In this document: piece by piece, positions 34,843 through 44,364 of the stretch
How the letters are laid out: every line of letters starts with the position of its first letter
How positions within the stretch are numbered: position 1 is the stretch's first letter
Assembly (NCBI RefSeq): GCF_022024115.1
Contig: NZ_CP091792.1
Coordinates: 2,604,001-2,668,000, forward strand
From: Prevotella communis
Lineage (GTDB): Bacteria > Bacteroidota > Bacteroidia > Bacteroidales > Bacteroidaceae
Direction of reading: 5' to 3'
Length of the DNA: 64,000 bases
Translations under genes and position numbers: made by a program
Notes under the pieces: model-generated
Databases searched by the model: none
What the model saw: the letters and a program-made list of their open reading frames with translations, nothing else
Told to the model about the DNA's origin: nothing

Positions 34843-37173
34843 ATGAAAAAGCTATTATCTTTAGCCATTATGGCTATCGGTCTGGCAGAAGCCCAGGCGC
34901 AGGACGTGAAGATTGAATTCATCACGCCCAGTATCGTACACGTGGTAAAGGGTCAGCCCACCAAGACACTGGTGGTGACGGCAAAGCCCCAGGACGTGGC
35001 TGTCACGAAGAAAGGCAACACCACCTCCAGTAAGGAACTCACCGTGAAGCAGGATGCCAAGGGCAACCTCACCTTCCTCACAGCCAAGGGAAAGGTGCTG
35101 CTCAAGGAGAAGGAGTGTGACGTGCTTGAGGCACGTCAGACCTTCACCCTCGACAAGGACGAGGCCATCTACGGACTGGGCACCATCCAGAACGGCAAGA
35201 TGAACCGCCGCGGCGAGAAGAAACGCATGGAGCAGTCCAACCTTGAAGACTTCCAGAATGTGCTCCAAAGCATCAAGGGCTACGGCATCTACTGGGAGAA
35301 CTACTCTCCCACCCTCTTTGAAGACAATGCCGAGGGGATGACCTTCGATGCCGAGGTAGGCAACGGCGTGGACTATTATTTCATGTATGGCAAGAATGCC
35401 GACGGCGTCATTGCCCAGATGCGCTATCTCAGCGGCGACGTACCGATGTTCCCTCTGTGGACCTACGGCTTCTGGCAGTCCAAAGAGCGCTATAAGAGTG
35501 CCGCCGAGACCGAGGGCATCGTTGACCAGTATCGCGCCTTGAACGTGCCTCTCGACGGCATCATCCAAGACTGGCAGTACTGGGGCTCCAACTATCTGTG
35601 GAATGCAATGGATTTCCTTGCAGAAGATTTCTCCAACGGCAAACAGATGATACAGAACGTGCATCGCAAGCATGCACATTTCATGATTAGCATCTGGGCC
35701 AGCTTCGGTCCCATGACCCAGCAGTATCGCGAGCTCAACGAGAAAGGTCTGCTCATGCCTTTCGAGACCTGGCCCCAGAGCGGCATCTCTCACATCTGGC
35801 CTCCCGTCATGAAGTATCCCTCGGGCGTAAAGGTCTATGACGCCTTCCATCCCGAAGCCCGCGCCATCTACTGGAAATACCTGAAGACCCTCTACGACTA
35901 TGGTACCGATGCCTGGTGGATGGACTCTACCGACCCCGACTTCTTCAATCCGCGTGAGAGCGACTATGCCCATAAGGTCTATGGTGGCACCTGGCGCTCA
36001 CAGCGCAACGCCTTCCCCCTAGAGACCGTCCGCGGCATCTATCAGGCACAGCGCAAGGACTATGGCCAGAAGCGTGTCTTCATCATGACACGTTCCAGTT
36101 ATGCCGGTCAGCAGCACTACGGCTCAAATATGTGGAGCGGCGATGTCAACTCCTCCTGGGACATGCTGCGCAAGCAGGTGCCTGCCGGACTGAGCTATTC
36201 TCTGACGGGCAATCCCAATTTCAATACTGACATCGGTGGATTCTTCTGTGGCTCCTACAACACAAAAGGCAGCGGTTCTGCACCACGCAACCCACAGTTC
36301 CAGGAACTCTACGTGCGCTGGATGCAGTACGGACTGTTCTGCCCCGTGTTCCGCAGTCACGGAGCCGATGCTCCTCGCGAAATATGGCAGTTCGGTAAGA
36401 AGGGCGAGCCCGTTTATGACGCCATCGAGAAGCAGATTCGCCTGCGCTATCGCCTCATACCATATCTATACAGCACCGCTTGGCAGGTCACCTCTAACAA
36501 CGACAGTTATATGCGCCCCCTGTTCAGCGATTTTGCAGCCGACAAGAAAGTATGGAATATCAACGACGAGTTCATGTTTGGCCGCAGCATCCTTGCTGCC
36601 CCCATCGTGAAAGCACAATATACCGAGGAGAAGATTATCCGCACCGATGCCATGACCGGCTGGAATCGCCAGAATGCGACCGATGGTTCTGCTGCCGGAG
36701 CCATCGACTTCACCGCCACCAAAACCACCACGAAGTACCTGCCAAAGGGTGCTGCCTGGTATGACTTCTGGACTAACAAGCAGTACAAGGGCGGTCAGGA
36801 CGTGACCCTCGAGACCACATTCGACCGCGTGCCTATGTTCGTACGTGCCGGCAGCATCCTGCCCCTCGGTCCTGAGATGCAGTATGTTGGCGAGAAGGCA
36901 TGGGACAACCTCGAGATGCGCGTCTATCCCGGCGCCAACGGCCGCTTCACACTCTATGAGGACGAGGGCGACAACTACAACTACGAGAAGGGGCAGTATG
37001 CCACCATCACCTTCCAGTGGAACGATAAGGCCCGCACCCTCACCATCGGTGAGCGCAAGGGCAGTTATCCCGGCATGCTCACCAAGCGCCAGTTCACCAT
37101 TATCACCCCCGATGGTAAGCAGCAGTCAGTCAACTATGACGGACATCAGACGCAGGTCCGCATAGCCAAGTAG
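34843..37173 (+). CDS. GH31 glycosidase, probably alpha-xylosidase
   Basis: 776 residues, signal peptide ending AQAQ. N-terminal beta-sandwich, TIM barrel and C-terminal sandwich as in GH31. Nucleophile Asp about 361 in WWMDSTDPDF, acid/base Asp about 434 in MWSGDVNSSWD, plus IIQDWQYWG and FNTDIGGFFCG. The WWMDSTDPD form and aromatic barrel residues resemble bacterial alpha-xylosidases; alpha-glucosidase or alpha-galactosidase activity cannot be ruled out. In Bacteroides corn-xylan loci a GH31 occurs with GH95, GH115 and GH43, the company found here. Last gene of the operon; terminator at 37203. Confidence 0.88.
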   Translation: MKKLLSLAIMAIGLAEAQAQDVKIEFITPSIVHVVKGQPTKTLVVTAKPQDVAVTKKGNTTSSKELTVKQDAKGNLTFLTAKGKVLLKEKECDVLEARQTFTLDKDEAIYGLGTIQNGKMNRRGEKKRMEQSNLEDFQNVLQSIKGYGIYWENYSPTLFEDNAEGMTFDAEVGNGVDYYFMYGKNADGVIAQMRYLSGDVPMFPLWTYGFWQSKERYKSAAETEGIVDQYRALNVPLDGIIQDWQYWGSNYLWNAMDFLAEDFSNGKQMIQNVHRKHAHFMISIWASFGPMTQQYRELNEKGLLMPFETWPQSGISHIWPPVMKYPSGVKVYDAFHPEARAIYWKYLKTLYDYGTDAWWMDSTDPDFFNPRESDYAHKVYGGTWRSQRNAFPLETVRGIYQAQRKDYGQKRVFIMTRSSYAGQQHYGSNMWSGDVNSSWDMLRKQVPAGLSYSLTGNPNFNTDIGGFFCGSYNTKGSGSAPRNPQFQELYVRWMQYGLFCPVFRSHGADAPREIWQFGKKGEPVYDAIEKQIRLRYRLIPYLYSTAWQVTSNNDSYMRPLFSDFAADKKVWNINDEFMFGRSILAAPIVKAQYTEEKIIRTDAMTGWNRQNATDGSAAGAIDFTATKTTTKYLPKGAAWYDFWTNKQYKGGQDVTLETTFDRVPMFVRAGSILPLGPEMQYVGEKAWDNLEMRVYPGANGRFTLYEDEGDNYNYEKGQYATITFQWNDKARTLTIGERKGSYPGMLTKRQFTIITPDGKQQSVNYDGHQTQVRIAK

Positions 37174-37202
37174 TCACGACCCAACGCACCGTGTATTTAT
37201 AA

Positions 37203-37233
37203 GAGGGCACCCGAATCTATTTCGAGTGCCCTC
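37203..37233. terminator. Bidirectional intrinsic terminator
   Basis: 8-bp stem GAGGGCAC / GTGCCCTC with an inner CGAA / TTCG pairing, flanked by A/T-rich sequence on both sides (ATAAG before, CTTAT after). It lies between the converging GH31 and DUF4419 genes and can serve both strands. Confidence 0.88.
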
Positions 37234-37260
37234 ACTTATTATAAATGAAGCAGAAACTGG

Positions 37261-38694
37261 TCACCGATTGTTTTCTGTTTCTCGATACTTCCATTCCCCG
37301 TTAATGGCGGCGTTGGGGAAAGATTTCCAGATGGCGTCTTCCATCTCTTCCTTGATCTTGCCATATATGGACAGACGGTCAATCTTCAAGTTGAAGAACC
37401 AGTCGGGCAGTTCCACTTCATTAGTAAAATAGAGGGTCAGCTTCTTTATGTATGGCAACTGGGCAAAATGCTCAGGCACTTTGTTCACGCGCAACTCGAT
37501 GCCAGAGAAAAGACCATCACCGCTGTCCATTTTCTGGAGTCGCTTCACAATACTGTCGCTGCCTTCCATCTGCCTCACCACCCAGCCCACCTTTGGTTTC
37601 ATGGCACCCGTCTTAAGGTCCACATCAGCTCCTATGAAACCGGCCACGAGCTGTAGTGGAGTCTCTGAAAGGACAGTACCGTCAGCAGGATTGGTAATCT
37701 GATATTTAAAGTCCACATACACACGCTCTGATGGCATCTTGTGTGTGTTTGGCACTTGGTCGAGCGTCAAGCCATTCTCGTCAGGGAAGAACTTGAGAAT
37801 CCAGCCATCCAGTTCTGTGGGGTGTCCGGGAATGCATCCGCCGCCATCCAACTTATCAACACGCTGCTTCTTCACCATCTTCTGCCAGAAGGCTTGGTTG
37901 GGCTTGCCCTCAGAGGCTTTAACAAACTCCGTGAGGATGGGGATGAGGTTCTGTGTCCAGTCGCCCACGCCGTACTTCTCCAATTGCTGCGTTTTCTCCA
38001 CAACTTTCTGCCAGTCCTGAGGCGTACCTGTAAGCGTGATAGTCGGAATGCCACAGGCTATGCGGACTACCACACAGTCGAAATAGCTCTTCACGGTCTC
38101 CATCAGCGTAATCTGCGAGGTGATACGCTCTGTGGTGCCCGTGGTAGAGAAGTCGGCGGTGATGGTCTGGGCAATGTCGCCCCTAGTGTTGTCGTTGATC
38201 TGCGCCGTAAAATCGCTTATCAACTTCTCCCATTCGGCATCACTAGAAAGCAGGTCCTTATTGGACTGCACCACGAGGTCCATTTTACCATTATGGGCCA
38301 CCAACTGATTGCGCATCTGGTCGGGATGGGCATTGACATAGCGGGCAAAGCCCTGACTGACAAGCACCCACATCATATCGGGCGAGAGCACTAGCGGACG
38401 ATGCTCGGCATAGGCCCTCACAATGGTTTGGAAGAACACATCCTTGCCTGTGATGGTGAAGAACTTCTCGTTGTCGGCAAAGCTTCTGGCTATCATGGCG
38501 TGGGTGTCACCAGGTACGCCCTCTTCGCTAAAGATACGCCTGAGCGCCTTGTCTCCACTCTCCAGCAATTCTTCCATAGGAACCTTTTCTTTTACGGGTG
38601 CGAGGTTCTCGTCGACCACAAACGTGACGCCCTTCTGGGCAGAGGCCATGCTGGCCATGATCGCCATGATGGTGATGGCTAAAAATTTTCTCAT
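37261..38694 (-). CDS. Secreted DUF4419-family protein
   Basis: 477 residues with a signal peptide (MRKFLAITIMAIMASMASA). Family hallmark block: RPLVLSPDMMWVLVSQGFAR at about 100-119, followed by VNAHPDQMRNQLVAH; further GGGCIPGHPTELDGWI. DUF4419 has no established biochemical role known to me. It is the last gene of a sigma factor - membrane protein - DUF4419 operon (14-bp gap), so it may be an exported output of that signalling pair. No catalytic motif recognised. Confidence 0.82.
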   Translation of the reverse strand: MRKFLAITIMAIMASMASAQKGVTFVVDENLAPVKEKVPMEELLESGDKALRRIFSEEGVPGDTHAMIARSFADNEKFFTITGKDVFFQTIVRAYAEHRPLVLSPDMMWVLVSQGFARYVNAHPDQMRNQLVAHNGKMDLVVQSNKDLLSSDAEWEKLISDFTAQINDNTRGDIAQTITADFSTTGTTERITSQITLMETVKSYFDCVVVRIACGIPTITLTGTPQDWQKVVEKTQQLEKYGVGDWTQNLIPILTEFVKASEGKPNQAFWQKMVKKQRVDKLDGGGCIPGHPTELDGWILKFFPDENGLTLDQVPNTHKMPSERVYVDFKYQITNPADGTVLSETPLQLVAGFIGADVDLKTGAMKPKVGWVVRQMEGSDSIVKRLQKMDSGDGLFSGIELRVNKVPEHFAQLPYIKKLTLYFTNEVELPDWFFNLKIDRLSIYGKIKEEMEDAIWKSFPNAAINGEWKYRETENNR

Positions 38695-38708
38695 ATGTTT
38701 ATGGGGTT

Positions 38709-39788
38709 TTAATATTTGGTTTCTAATGTACCGTCGAAACTGATGGGGTCGCGGTTCAGCGAGCGCACACGAATAAACGCTTCACCAGAGTCGTAGATAT
38801 CAACCACATAGTGGTAGGTGTCCTCCTTGGTCTTCACGTCGATGTCTATCTGCGTGTATTTCCCCTTGGGGTTGCTCTCCTGATACTGACGCACACGCTC
38901 CTCGAAGTTCAGCCCTATGGTAGGCGACAGCGAGGGAGCGCTCTGCACCTGTCCCAGATAGGGCAGATAACTACGCAGCGTGTCGCCACGAAGTTCCAGA
39001 AAGAAATCGGTGGAAACCATTTTTGAACCATAGCGCATGGTGTTCATCGAGGTGATGTCGATATGCCAGTACTTATCGGCAATGGCACCAAGCACCGCCA
39101 TCTGTTTCCTTTCCTTCTTCGTGAGGTCTCGGCGTACAATTTGCTGATCGCTCCAGTTCTTCAAGTCCTTCCATCCCTCTGGCACCCCACTCTTGCCCTT
39201 CCCGCCAGCAAGATTCAAACCATCGTCCTCGCCATCACCAGAAGTGGTATGAGGGGTCCAACCGATATCATAACGCCTGCCCACAGCCATTTTCGATGTC
39301 GAAGCAAGGAGCAACTCGCCTCTGGGCGATGCGATATTGGGGATAGTCTGCGGGGAGGTGCGACGAGGGCGCTCCACTTTATCCGTTGACGCAGCGACAG
39401 TTTCTTGCAGCTCTGAAGCCGTATCCTCCCGTTGCGTCACCGACTGCTCCGCAGCAGGTTGCTCAAGGGTCTGCATCTCAGCCTTTGAGTCCTCTATCAC
39501 GGGTTCCGACAGGGCCGGCAATGGCTTTTCCGGAGTCTGCTGCGCCAAGAGCGGAGCCTCGTCAGACGACGTTTGCGAGAAATTCACCAGCACCAGCAGG
39601 AGAATGCTGGCAGCAATAGCCACAGCACCATACATCCACTTGCGCTTTAGCCCCCTCTCCTTTTGAAAAGGAGGGGTTGCGAGGTTCCCCATCAACCTGT
39701 CGTTCAGGTCGGCAGACATCGGCTCCAGCCGCTGCTCGCGCCTGTTGACAGCCTCTTGCAGGTTCTTATCATCTCTGATGTTGTTCAT
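38709..39788 (-). CDS. Membrane protein, anti-sigma-like N-terminus with DUF4251 C-terminal domain
   Basis: 359 residues. Cytoplasmic N-terminus about 1-50, one membrane segment (about 51-68, MYGAVAIAASILLLVLV), a long Gln/Glu/Pro/Ser-rich periplasmic linker (about 70-150), then a C-terminal DUF4251 fold (about 235-355: HIDITSMNTMRYGSKMVSTD, FFLELRGDTLRSYLPYLG). The ATGA overlap with the sigma gene and the single-membrane topology suggest an anti-sigma factor whose periplasmic sensor is DUF4251 (inference). Odd: residues about 33-47 (NLATPPFQKERGLKR) come from a spacer-type C/G-rich repeat (39649-39690), so the cytoplasmic segment appears expanded by a repeat. Confidence 0.75.
   Translation of the reverse strand: MNNIRDDKNLQEAVNRREQRLEPMSADLNDRLMGNLATPPFQKERGLKRKWMYGAVAIAASILLLVLVNFSQTSSDEAPLLAQQTPEKPLPALSEPVIEDSKAEMQTLEQPAAEQSVTQREDTASELQETVAASTDKVERPRRTSPQTIPNIASPRGELLLASTSKMAVGRRYDIGWTPHTTSGDGEDDGLNLAGGKGKSGVPEGWKDLKNWSDQQIVRRDLTKKERKQMAVLGAIADKYWHIDITSMNTMRYGSKMVSTDFFLELRGDTLRSYLPYLGQVQSAPSLSPTIGLNFEERVRQYQESNPKGKYTQIDIDVKTKEDTYHYVVDIYDSGEAFIRVRSLNRDPISFDGTLETKY
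39649..39690. repeat. C/G-rich spacer-type hairpin element inside anti-sigma-like gene
   Basis: Arms CTCCTTTT / AAAAGGAG with extra C and G runs. Shares AAAAGGAGGGG with the intergenic element at 46983-47008. In frame; encodes about 14 residues just before the membrane segment. Confidence 0.6.
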
Positions 39789-40330
39789 ACTTCAGCTTTT
39801 TTAATCATTCTGTAGAGTTTCTTGCGTATCCGACTCAGTTGCGAGCCTACGGTAGAGGTGTTTGAGCCAGTAACAAAAGCGATGTCGGCCAGGCTCATAT
39901 TGTCATAGTAAAACATGCTCACCACGGCCTGTTCATGGGGCGACAGCCTGTCAAGCGCCTTTTCCAACTGCTGGATGGTCTGTTCGTTCTGCAACGCATC
40001 CTCAGGCTCCCCCATCTCGTCAATGCCCCAACAGCCATCGTCCATCGATATGATGCCGGGCCTCTTGCCCCTGACAAAGTTGAGCGACTCGTGATAGGCA
40101 ATGCTCTTAAGCCATGTGGCAAACGACGACTGACTTCTGTTAAAGCCCTCAATGCCTCGTAAGGCCCTGACAAACACGTCCTGATAGACCTCCTCAGCAT
40201 CCTCGCGACACACCACAATACGCTGTATCATGCGATACACCGCAGGACCATAGGTCTTTAGCAGCCATTGGCAGGCAGCAGGCTGGTGATGTTGCAGGTC
40301 GCGAATCAGGTTTTCTGTTACTTGCTCCAT
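39785..40330 (-). CDS. ECF-type RNA polymerase sigma factor
   Basis: 181 residues from the ATG at 40330 (MEQVTENLIRDL); an in-frame upstream start at 40363 would add 11 residues without similarity. Sigma-70 region 2: EDAEEVYQDVFVRAL and SFATWLKSIAYHESLNF; region 4: LSPHEQAVVSMFYYDNMSL, DIAFVTGSNTSTVGSQLSRI. Overlaps the next gene by ATGA, so coupled to its presumed anti-sigma factor. No TAnnTTTG box upstream, compatible with transcription from a self-recognised ECF promoter (inference). Confidence 0.9.
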   Translation of the reverse strand: MEQVTENLIRDLQHHQPAACQWLLKTYGPAVYRMIQRIVVCREDAEEVYQDVFVRALRGIEGFNRSQSSFATWLKSIAYHESLNFVRGKRPGIISMDDGCWGIDEMGEPEDALQNEQTIQQLEKALDRLSPHEQAVVSMFYYDNMSLADIAFVTGSNTSTVGSQLSRIRKKLYRMIKKAEV

Positions 40331-40491
40331 TTCTTGACGTCTTCTACTAATATATACACACAAATCCAGAAATTATTGCAATGATTTTCATCTTTTGTGT
40401 AAAAAAATATAGAAGGAGCAAAAAGCACAATACAAAGGCCCGATATATATATCAAAAAAAACACCCTTTTATGTTAATCTTCGAAAAAAAT

Positions 40492-40510
40492 AATTGTTTT
40501 TCCAACAATT
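40492..40510. promoter_or_regulatory. Inverted repeat over -33 region, candidate operator
   Basis: Perfect 7-bp inverted repeat AATTGTT-TTTCC-AACAATT. Its left arm contains the TTG -33 element (40494-40496) of the promoter for the XRE-cupin gene, a position expected for autorepression. Confidence 0.5.
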
Positions 40511-40514
40511 TTAT

Positions 40515-40522
40515 TACCTTTG
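40515..40522 (+). promoter_or_regulatory. -7 box (TACCTTTG) for XRE-cupin operon
   Basis: TACCTTTG, 18 nt after TTG at 40494-40496 and 29 nt before the ATG at 40552. Confidence 0.77.
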
Positions 40523-40551
40523 CGTTTCAAAAACTAGAAAATTGTAAGTTT

Positions 40552-41136
40552 ATGTCTAATTGTAACACATTTGTCGGTTCCAAAATCAAGGGACTCAGAG
40601 AGAGCAAGAATCTCTCGCTTGAAGAGATTGCAGAACGTAGCGGCCTTACCGTAGAGCAGATAACATCCATAGAAAACGATCAAAACCTACCCTCACTAGG
40701 TCCGCTCATCAAGATTGCCCGTGCCCTTGGCGTACGTCTGGGCACCTTCATGGACGACAATGACGCATTAGGCCCCGTGGTATGCCGTGCTGCCGAACGC
40801 GAAGCCACGCGCAGCATCAGCTTCTCCAATGGAGCCACCGATGCCCGCAAACACATGGAGTATCACCCCCTGGCTCAGCAGAAAGCCGGTCGCCACATGG
40901 AGCCCTTCGTGATTGACATCAATCCCGAGGACACCCCCTCTTTCCAACTCTCAGCCCACGAAGGCGAGGAGTTTATCTACGTGATGCAGGGCGAGGTAGA
41001 GATTGTCTATGGCAAGGAGACCTATCATCTGAACGAGGGCGACTCCATCTTCTACGACAGCATTGTGAACCACCACGTGCACGGTGCCCCAGGCAAAAGC
41101 GCCAAGATTCTGGCCGTAGTTTACATTCCATTTTAA
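40552..41136 (+). CDS. XRE-family regulator with C-terminal cupin domain
   Basis: 194 residues from the ATG at 40552; the frame is open upstream to 40381 but this lies before the promoter. HTH about 8-62: SKIKGLRESKNLSLEEIAER, GLTVEQITSIENDQN. Cupin_2 about 115-194: EGEEFIYVMQGEVEIVYG, NEGDSIFYDSIVNHHVHG, with histidines and glutamates able to bind a metal or small ligand. Such proteins regulate an adjacent metabolic gene in response to its substrate; here the acyl-CoA synthetase 44 bp downstream is the obvious target. A perfect inverted repeat overlaps its own promoter. Confidence 0.9.
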   Translation: MSNCNTFVGSKIKGLRESKNLSLEEIAERSGLTVEQITSIENDQNLPSLGPLIKIARALGVRLGTFMDDNDALGPVVCRAAEREATRSISFSNGATDARKHMEYHPLAQQKAGRHMEPFVIDINPEDTPSFQLSAHEGEEFIYVMQGEVEIVYGKETYHLNEGDSIFYDSIVNHHVHGAPGKSAKILAVVYIPF

Positions 41137-41144
41137 TGCATCAG

Positions 41145-41179
41145 ACATTAAAGGTTAAACATTAAAAATTAAGGATTAA
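41145..41179 (+). repeat. Degenerate 7-nt tandem repeat, 5 units
   Basis: Units ACATTAA, AGGTTAA, ACATTAA, AAATTAA, GGATTAA fill most of the 44-nt spacer and end one base before the start codon at 41181. Confidence 0.85.
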
Positions 41180-41180
41180 G

Positions 41181-42908
41181 ATGAGTGATGTAAAGTACGA
41201 TATGGCAGGCCGTCCGTTGCCTGATAGAACATACCCTGCAGAGACAGGAAGTGAAGGCTACCACTTATGGGAACGCACTCTGGGCGATTGGCTGGAATAC
41301 TGGGCAGAGACAACCCCAGACAAAGAATATATTGTTTACTCAGACCGCGACCTGCGCTTCACCTGGTCGCAATTCAACGAGCGCGTGGATAATCTGGCAA
41401 AAGGTCTGATATCCATCGGCGTAAAGAAAGGCTCCAACGTAGGTATCTGGGCCACCAACGTGCCCGACTGGCTCACCTTCCTCTATGCCACAGCCAAGAT
41501 TGGCGCCGTGCTTGTGACGGTAAACACCAACTATAAGCAAAACGAGCTGGAGTATCTCTGTAAGGACTCCGATATGGAGGTGCTTTGTATTACCGATGGT
41601 ACATGGGATTGTAACTACGTCGATATGACCTACACCATGTTGCCCGAGCTGAAAAACTGCGAACGCGGTCATCTGAACAGCAAGCAGTTCCCCTACCTGA
41701 AGAATGTGGTCTATATCGGTATGGAGAAATACCGCGGCATGTACAACACCGCCGAACTGCTGCTTCTTGGTCAGAACATAGAAGACGGTGTGCTCAACGA
41801 GATGAAGAAGAATGTCAGCTGCCACGACGTGTGCAACATGCAGTACACCTCTGGTACCACGGGCTTCCCCAAGGGCGTCATGCTGACCCACTACGGTATC
41901 TCCAACGACGGTTATTTCACGGGCGAGAACATGGGCTTCACCCAGGACGACAAGCTCTGCGTCTGCGTGCCCCTGTTCCACTGCTTCGGCGTGGTGCTCG
42001 CCACGATGAACTGCCTGACCCACGGCTGCACGGAGGTGATGGTCGAGAAGTTCGATCCCCTCGTGGTGCTCGCCTCTATCCATAAGGAGCGCTGTACGGC
42101 CGTCTATGGCGTGCCCACCATGTTTATTGCCGAGCTCAACCACCCCATGTTCTCCATGTTCGACCTCAGTTGTCTGCGCACGGGTATCATGGCAGGCTCA
42201 CTCTGTCCTGTGGAACTGATGAAGCAGGTCAGCGAGAAGATGTTCATGACCATCACCAGCGTGTACGGCCTCACAGAGTCGTCACCCGGTATGACCCAGA
42301 CCTGCCTGAACGACACCTTCGAACAGCGTTGCACCACCGTAGGCCGCGACTTCCCCTTTGTCGATGTCAAGGTGCTCGACCCCGAGACCGGCGAGGAGTG
42401 TCCCGTTGGCGTGCAGGGCGAGATGTGCTGCAAGGGCTTCAACGTGATGAAGGGCTACTACAAGAACCCCACCGCCACCGCTGAGGTTATCGACAAAAAC
42501 GGCTATCTCCACTCAGGCGACCTGGGCGTAAAAGACGAGCAAGGCTTCTACAAGATCACAGGTCGTATCAAGGATATGATTATCCGCGGTGGTGAGAACA
42601 TCTATCCCCGCGAAATCGAGGAGTTCCTCTATCATATGCCCGGCATCCGCGATGTGCAGGTAGCAGCCGTACCTTCCAAGAAATATGGCGAGGCCGTAGG
42701 AGCCTTCATCATTCTGGAAGAAGGTGCCAAGATGACTGCCGAGGATGTGCAGCTCTTCTGCCGCGGCAAGATTGCCCGCTACAAGATTCCAAAGTACGTC
42801 TTCTTCATCGACCAGTTCCCCCTCACCGGCTCTGGCAAGATTCAGAAGTTCAAGTTGAAGGAAATGAGCCTGAAGCTCTGCGAGGAGCAAGGCATCGAAG
42901 TGGTATGA
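41181..42908 (+). CDS. Acyl-CoA synthetase (AMP-binding family)
   Basis: 575 residues, soluble. ANL-superfamily motifs: P-loop [12 protein letters not shown] at about 222-233, [14 protein letters not shown] (A5), [20 protein letters not shown] with the adenylate-binding Asp, [15 protein letters not shown], and the C-terminal catalytic Lys region [14 protein letters not shown]. Activates a carboxylic acid as acyl-AMP and transfers it to CoA; size and motifs fit medium/long-chain fatty acyl-CoA synthetases, but the true acid is unknown. It lies between the XRE-cupin regulator and a secreted hydrolase (4-bp overlap), hinting at uptake and activation of an acid released from an ester (inference). 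Confidence 0.92.
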   Translation: MSDVKYDMAGRPLPDRTYPAETGSEGYHLWERTLGDWLEYWAETTPDKEYIVYSDRDLRFTWSQFNERVDNLAKGLISIGVKKGSNVGIWATNVPDWLTFLYATAKIGAVLVTVNTNYKQNELEYLCKDSDMEVLCITDGTWDCNYVDMTYTMLPELKNCERGHLNSKQFPYLKNVVYIGMEKYRGMYNTAELLLLGQNIEDGVLNEMKKNVSCHDVCNMQYTSGTTGFPKGVMLTHYGISNDGYFTGENMGFTQDDKLCVCVPLFHCFGVVLATMNCLTHGCTEVMVEKFDPLVVLASIHKERCTAVYGVPTMFIAELNHPMFSMFDLSCLRTGIMAGSLCPVELMKQVSEKMFMTITSVYGLTESSPGMTQTCLNDTFEQRCTTVGRDFPFVDVKVLDPETGEECPVGVQGEMCCKGFNVMKGYYKNPTATAEVIDKNGYLHSGDLGVKDEQGFYKITGRIKDMIIRGGENIYPREIEEFLYHMPGIRDVQVAAVPSKKYGEAVGAFIILEEGAKMTAEDVQLFCRGKIARYKIPKYVFFIDQFPLTGSGKIQKFKLKEMSLKLCEEQGIEVV

Positions 42909-44149
42909 AGAAAATCCTCCTGTCCACACTTTTCCTCGTCCTGGCCGCACTTACAGCAGAGGCACAAGTTGACCTCATCGGCTCATGGACGGGCAAACTT
43001 GACCTAGGCGTTGGCAAACTGACGCTGGTGTTCCATCTGAAGCAGGCCGACGGCCGTGTGAAAGTGACGATGGACAGTCCCGACCAGAGCGCCAATGGCA
43101 TACCGTGCAGCAACGATTTCCTGTCCGACGACTCGCTGGCAGTAAGTGTCAGAGGCATCAACGCTTCTTACAGCGGACGCCTGAAGGACGGCAAGATTGT
43201 GGGCACGTTCAAGCAGAACGGCATGTCGCTGCCGCTGGTGCTCACCAAGAGTACGGAGGAACCCAAACGTCCGCAGAATCCACAGCCGCCATTCCCGTAT
43301 ACTACCGAGGAGGTGACGTTCCGCAACGAGCGCGACGGCGCCACGCTGGCGGGAACGCTGACATGGCCCGTAGGCTATCATCCCAAGTCGAAAAAGAAGC
43401 CCCTCGTTGTCCTGTTTGTCACGGGCAGCGGTCAGGAGAACCGCGACGAGGAAATCTACGAGCACAAGCCTTTCCTGGTCATTGCCGACTATCTGGCACG
43501 CCAGGGCATCGCCTCATTGCGCTATGACGACCGTGCCACGGGAGCCTCCAAGGGCGGCGACGTAAGGAATGCCACCACCGAGGACTTCGCCCGCGATGCC
43601 GCCGCCGGACTGGCATATCTGCGCAGCCGCAAGGCCTTCGCCAAGGTCGGCATCATAGGTCACAGCGAAGGTGGTGCTATCGCCTTCATCCTTGGCGCAC
43701 AGGGAAAGACCGACTTTCTGGTCTCTCTGGCAGGTCCTGGAGTGAAGGGAGACACGCTGGGTGCATCGCAGCAAAACAAAGTAATGGAGATGTCGGGACT
43801 GCCAGCCACCGTCACGGCAGAGCAAATCCGAAAAGATCCCAAAATCCAGGATATCCCCTGGTTCCAATGGTTTAACAACTATGACCCCTCTGCCGACATT
43901 GCCGCCACGCGCTGCCCTGTCTTTGCCCTCAATGGCGACCGCGACTGGCAGGTCATTTCCTCGCTCAATCTTACCGCTATTCAGCGCCTGCTGCCCAAGT
44001 CGAAGTATAACCAGACAAAGGAATACCCCGGCCTGAACCACCTCTTCCAGCACAGCGCCACGGGCCAGCCCTATGAGTACCGACAAATAGAGGAAACCAT
44101 ATCGCCCGAAGTACTCAGCGACATCGCAGAGTGGATAAACAAGTTGTAA
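42905..44149 (+). CDS. Secreted alpha/beta hydrolase
   Basis: 414 residues, signal peptide ending AEAQ. Small N-terminal beta-domain (about 22-115: [20 protein letters not shown]), then an alpha/beta hydrolase with [16 protein letters not shown] (oxyanion hole), nucleophile Ser about 254 in [12 protein letters not shown], Asp near [10 protein letters not shown] and His in [10 protein letters not shown]. Start ATGA overlaps the stop of the acyl-CoA synthetase. Related secreted hydrolases of Bacteroidetes are often annotated as esterases or peptidases; the substrate is not readable. No terminator seen after it. Confidence 0.85.
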   Translation: MKKILLSTLFLVLAALTAEAQVDLIGSWTGKLDLGVGKLTLVFHLKQADGRVKVTMDSPDQSANGIPCSNDFLSDDSLAVSVRGINASYSGRLKDGKIVGTFKQNGMSLPLVLTKSTEEPKRPQNPQPPFPYTTEEVTFRNERDGATLAGTLTWPVGYHPKSKKKPLVVLFVTGSGQENRDEEIYEHKPFLVIADYLARQGIASLRYDDRATGASKGGDVRNATTEDFARDAAAGLAYLRSRKAFAKVGIIGHSEGGAIAFILGAQGKTDFLVSLAGPGVKGDTLGASQQNKVMEMSGLPATVTAEQIRKDPKIQDIPWFQWFNNYDPSADIAATRCPVFALNGDRDWQVISSLNLTAIQRLLPKSKYNQTKEYPGLNHLFQHSATGQPYEYRQIEETISPEVLSDIAEWINKL

Positions 44150-44229
44150 GTATTTTCGCAACGCCAAAATAAAAGCTCTCTCACATGAAATATTCCTCCA
44201 AAAGGAGTGATTTTCTCAGATTTTATTTG

Positions 44230-44237
44230 TACCTTTG
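44230..44237 (+). promoter_or_regulatory. -7 box (TACCTTTG) for GH106-like gene
   Basis: TACCTTTG 172 nt upstream of the ATG at 44410, giving an unusually long leader of about 165 nt for this genome region. Confidence 0.65.
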
Positions 44238-44248
44238 CCACGTCATTG

Positions 44249-44314
44249 ATGATTTTGCTTGTCGTTAAACGCAGCACTAAGGTAAGTGAAAAATCTGGCA
44301 TAGCAAAATCCTGA
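44249..44314 (+). CDS. Possible 21-residue leader peptide
   Basis: Tiny ORF starting about 12 nt past the -7 box: MILLVVKRSTKVSEKSGIAK plus Ser, then TGA. It overlaps both arms of a 9-bp pairing, so translating it would change the RNA fold. It may be a chance ORF within a dispersed element. Confidence 0.3.
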   Translation: MILLVVKRSTKVSEKSGIAKS

Positions 44315-44364
44315 GCCGCTCGGCTTTGCCGCTTCGCGCGTCGAAGAACTTTTTGTTGCTCAGG
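44251..44364 (+). promoter_or_regulatory. Structured 5' leader of GH106-like gene
   Basis: Pairings seen: GATTTTGCT (44251-44259) with AGCAAAATC (44302-44310), followed at once by CTGAGC (44311-44316) with GCTCAG (44358-44363). Inside the second stem are two hairpins, CGGC-TTT-GCCG (44321-44331) and CTTCG-CGCGT-CGAAG (44332-44346). Could be a cis-regulatory RNA or a dispersed repeat; no known riboswitch class recognised. Confidence 0.45.
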
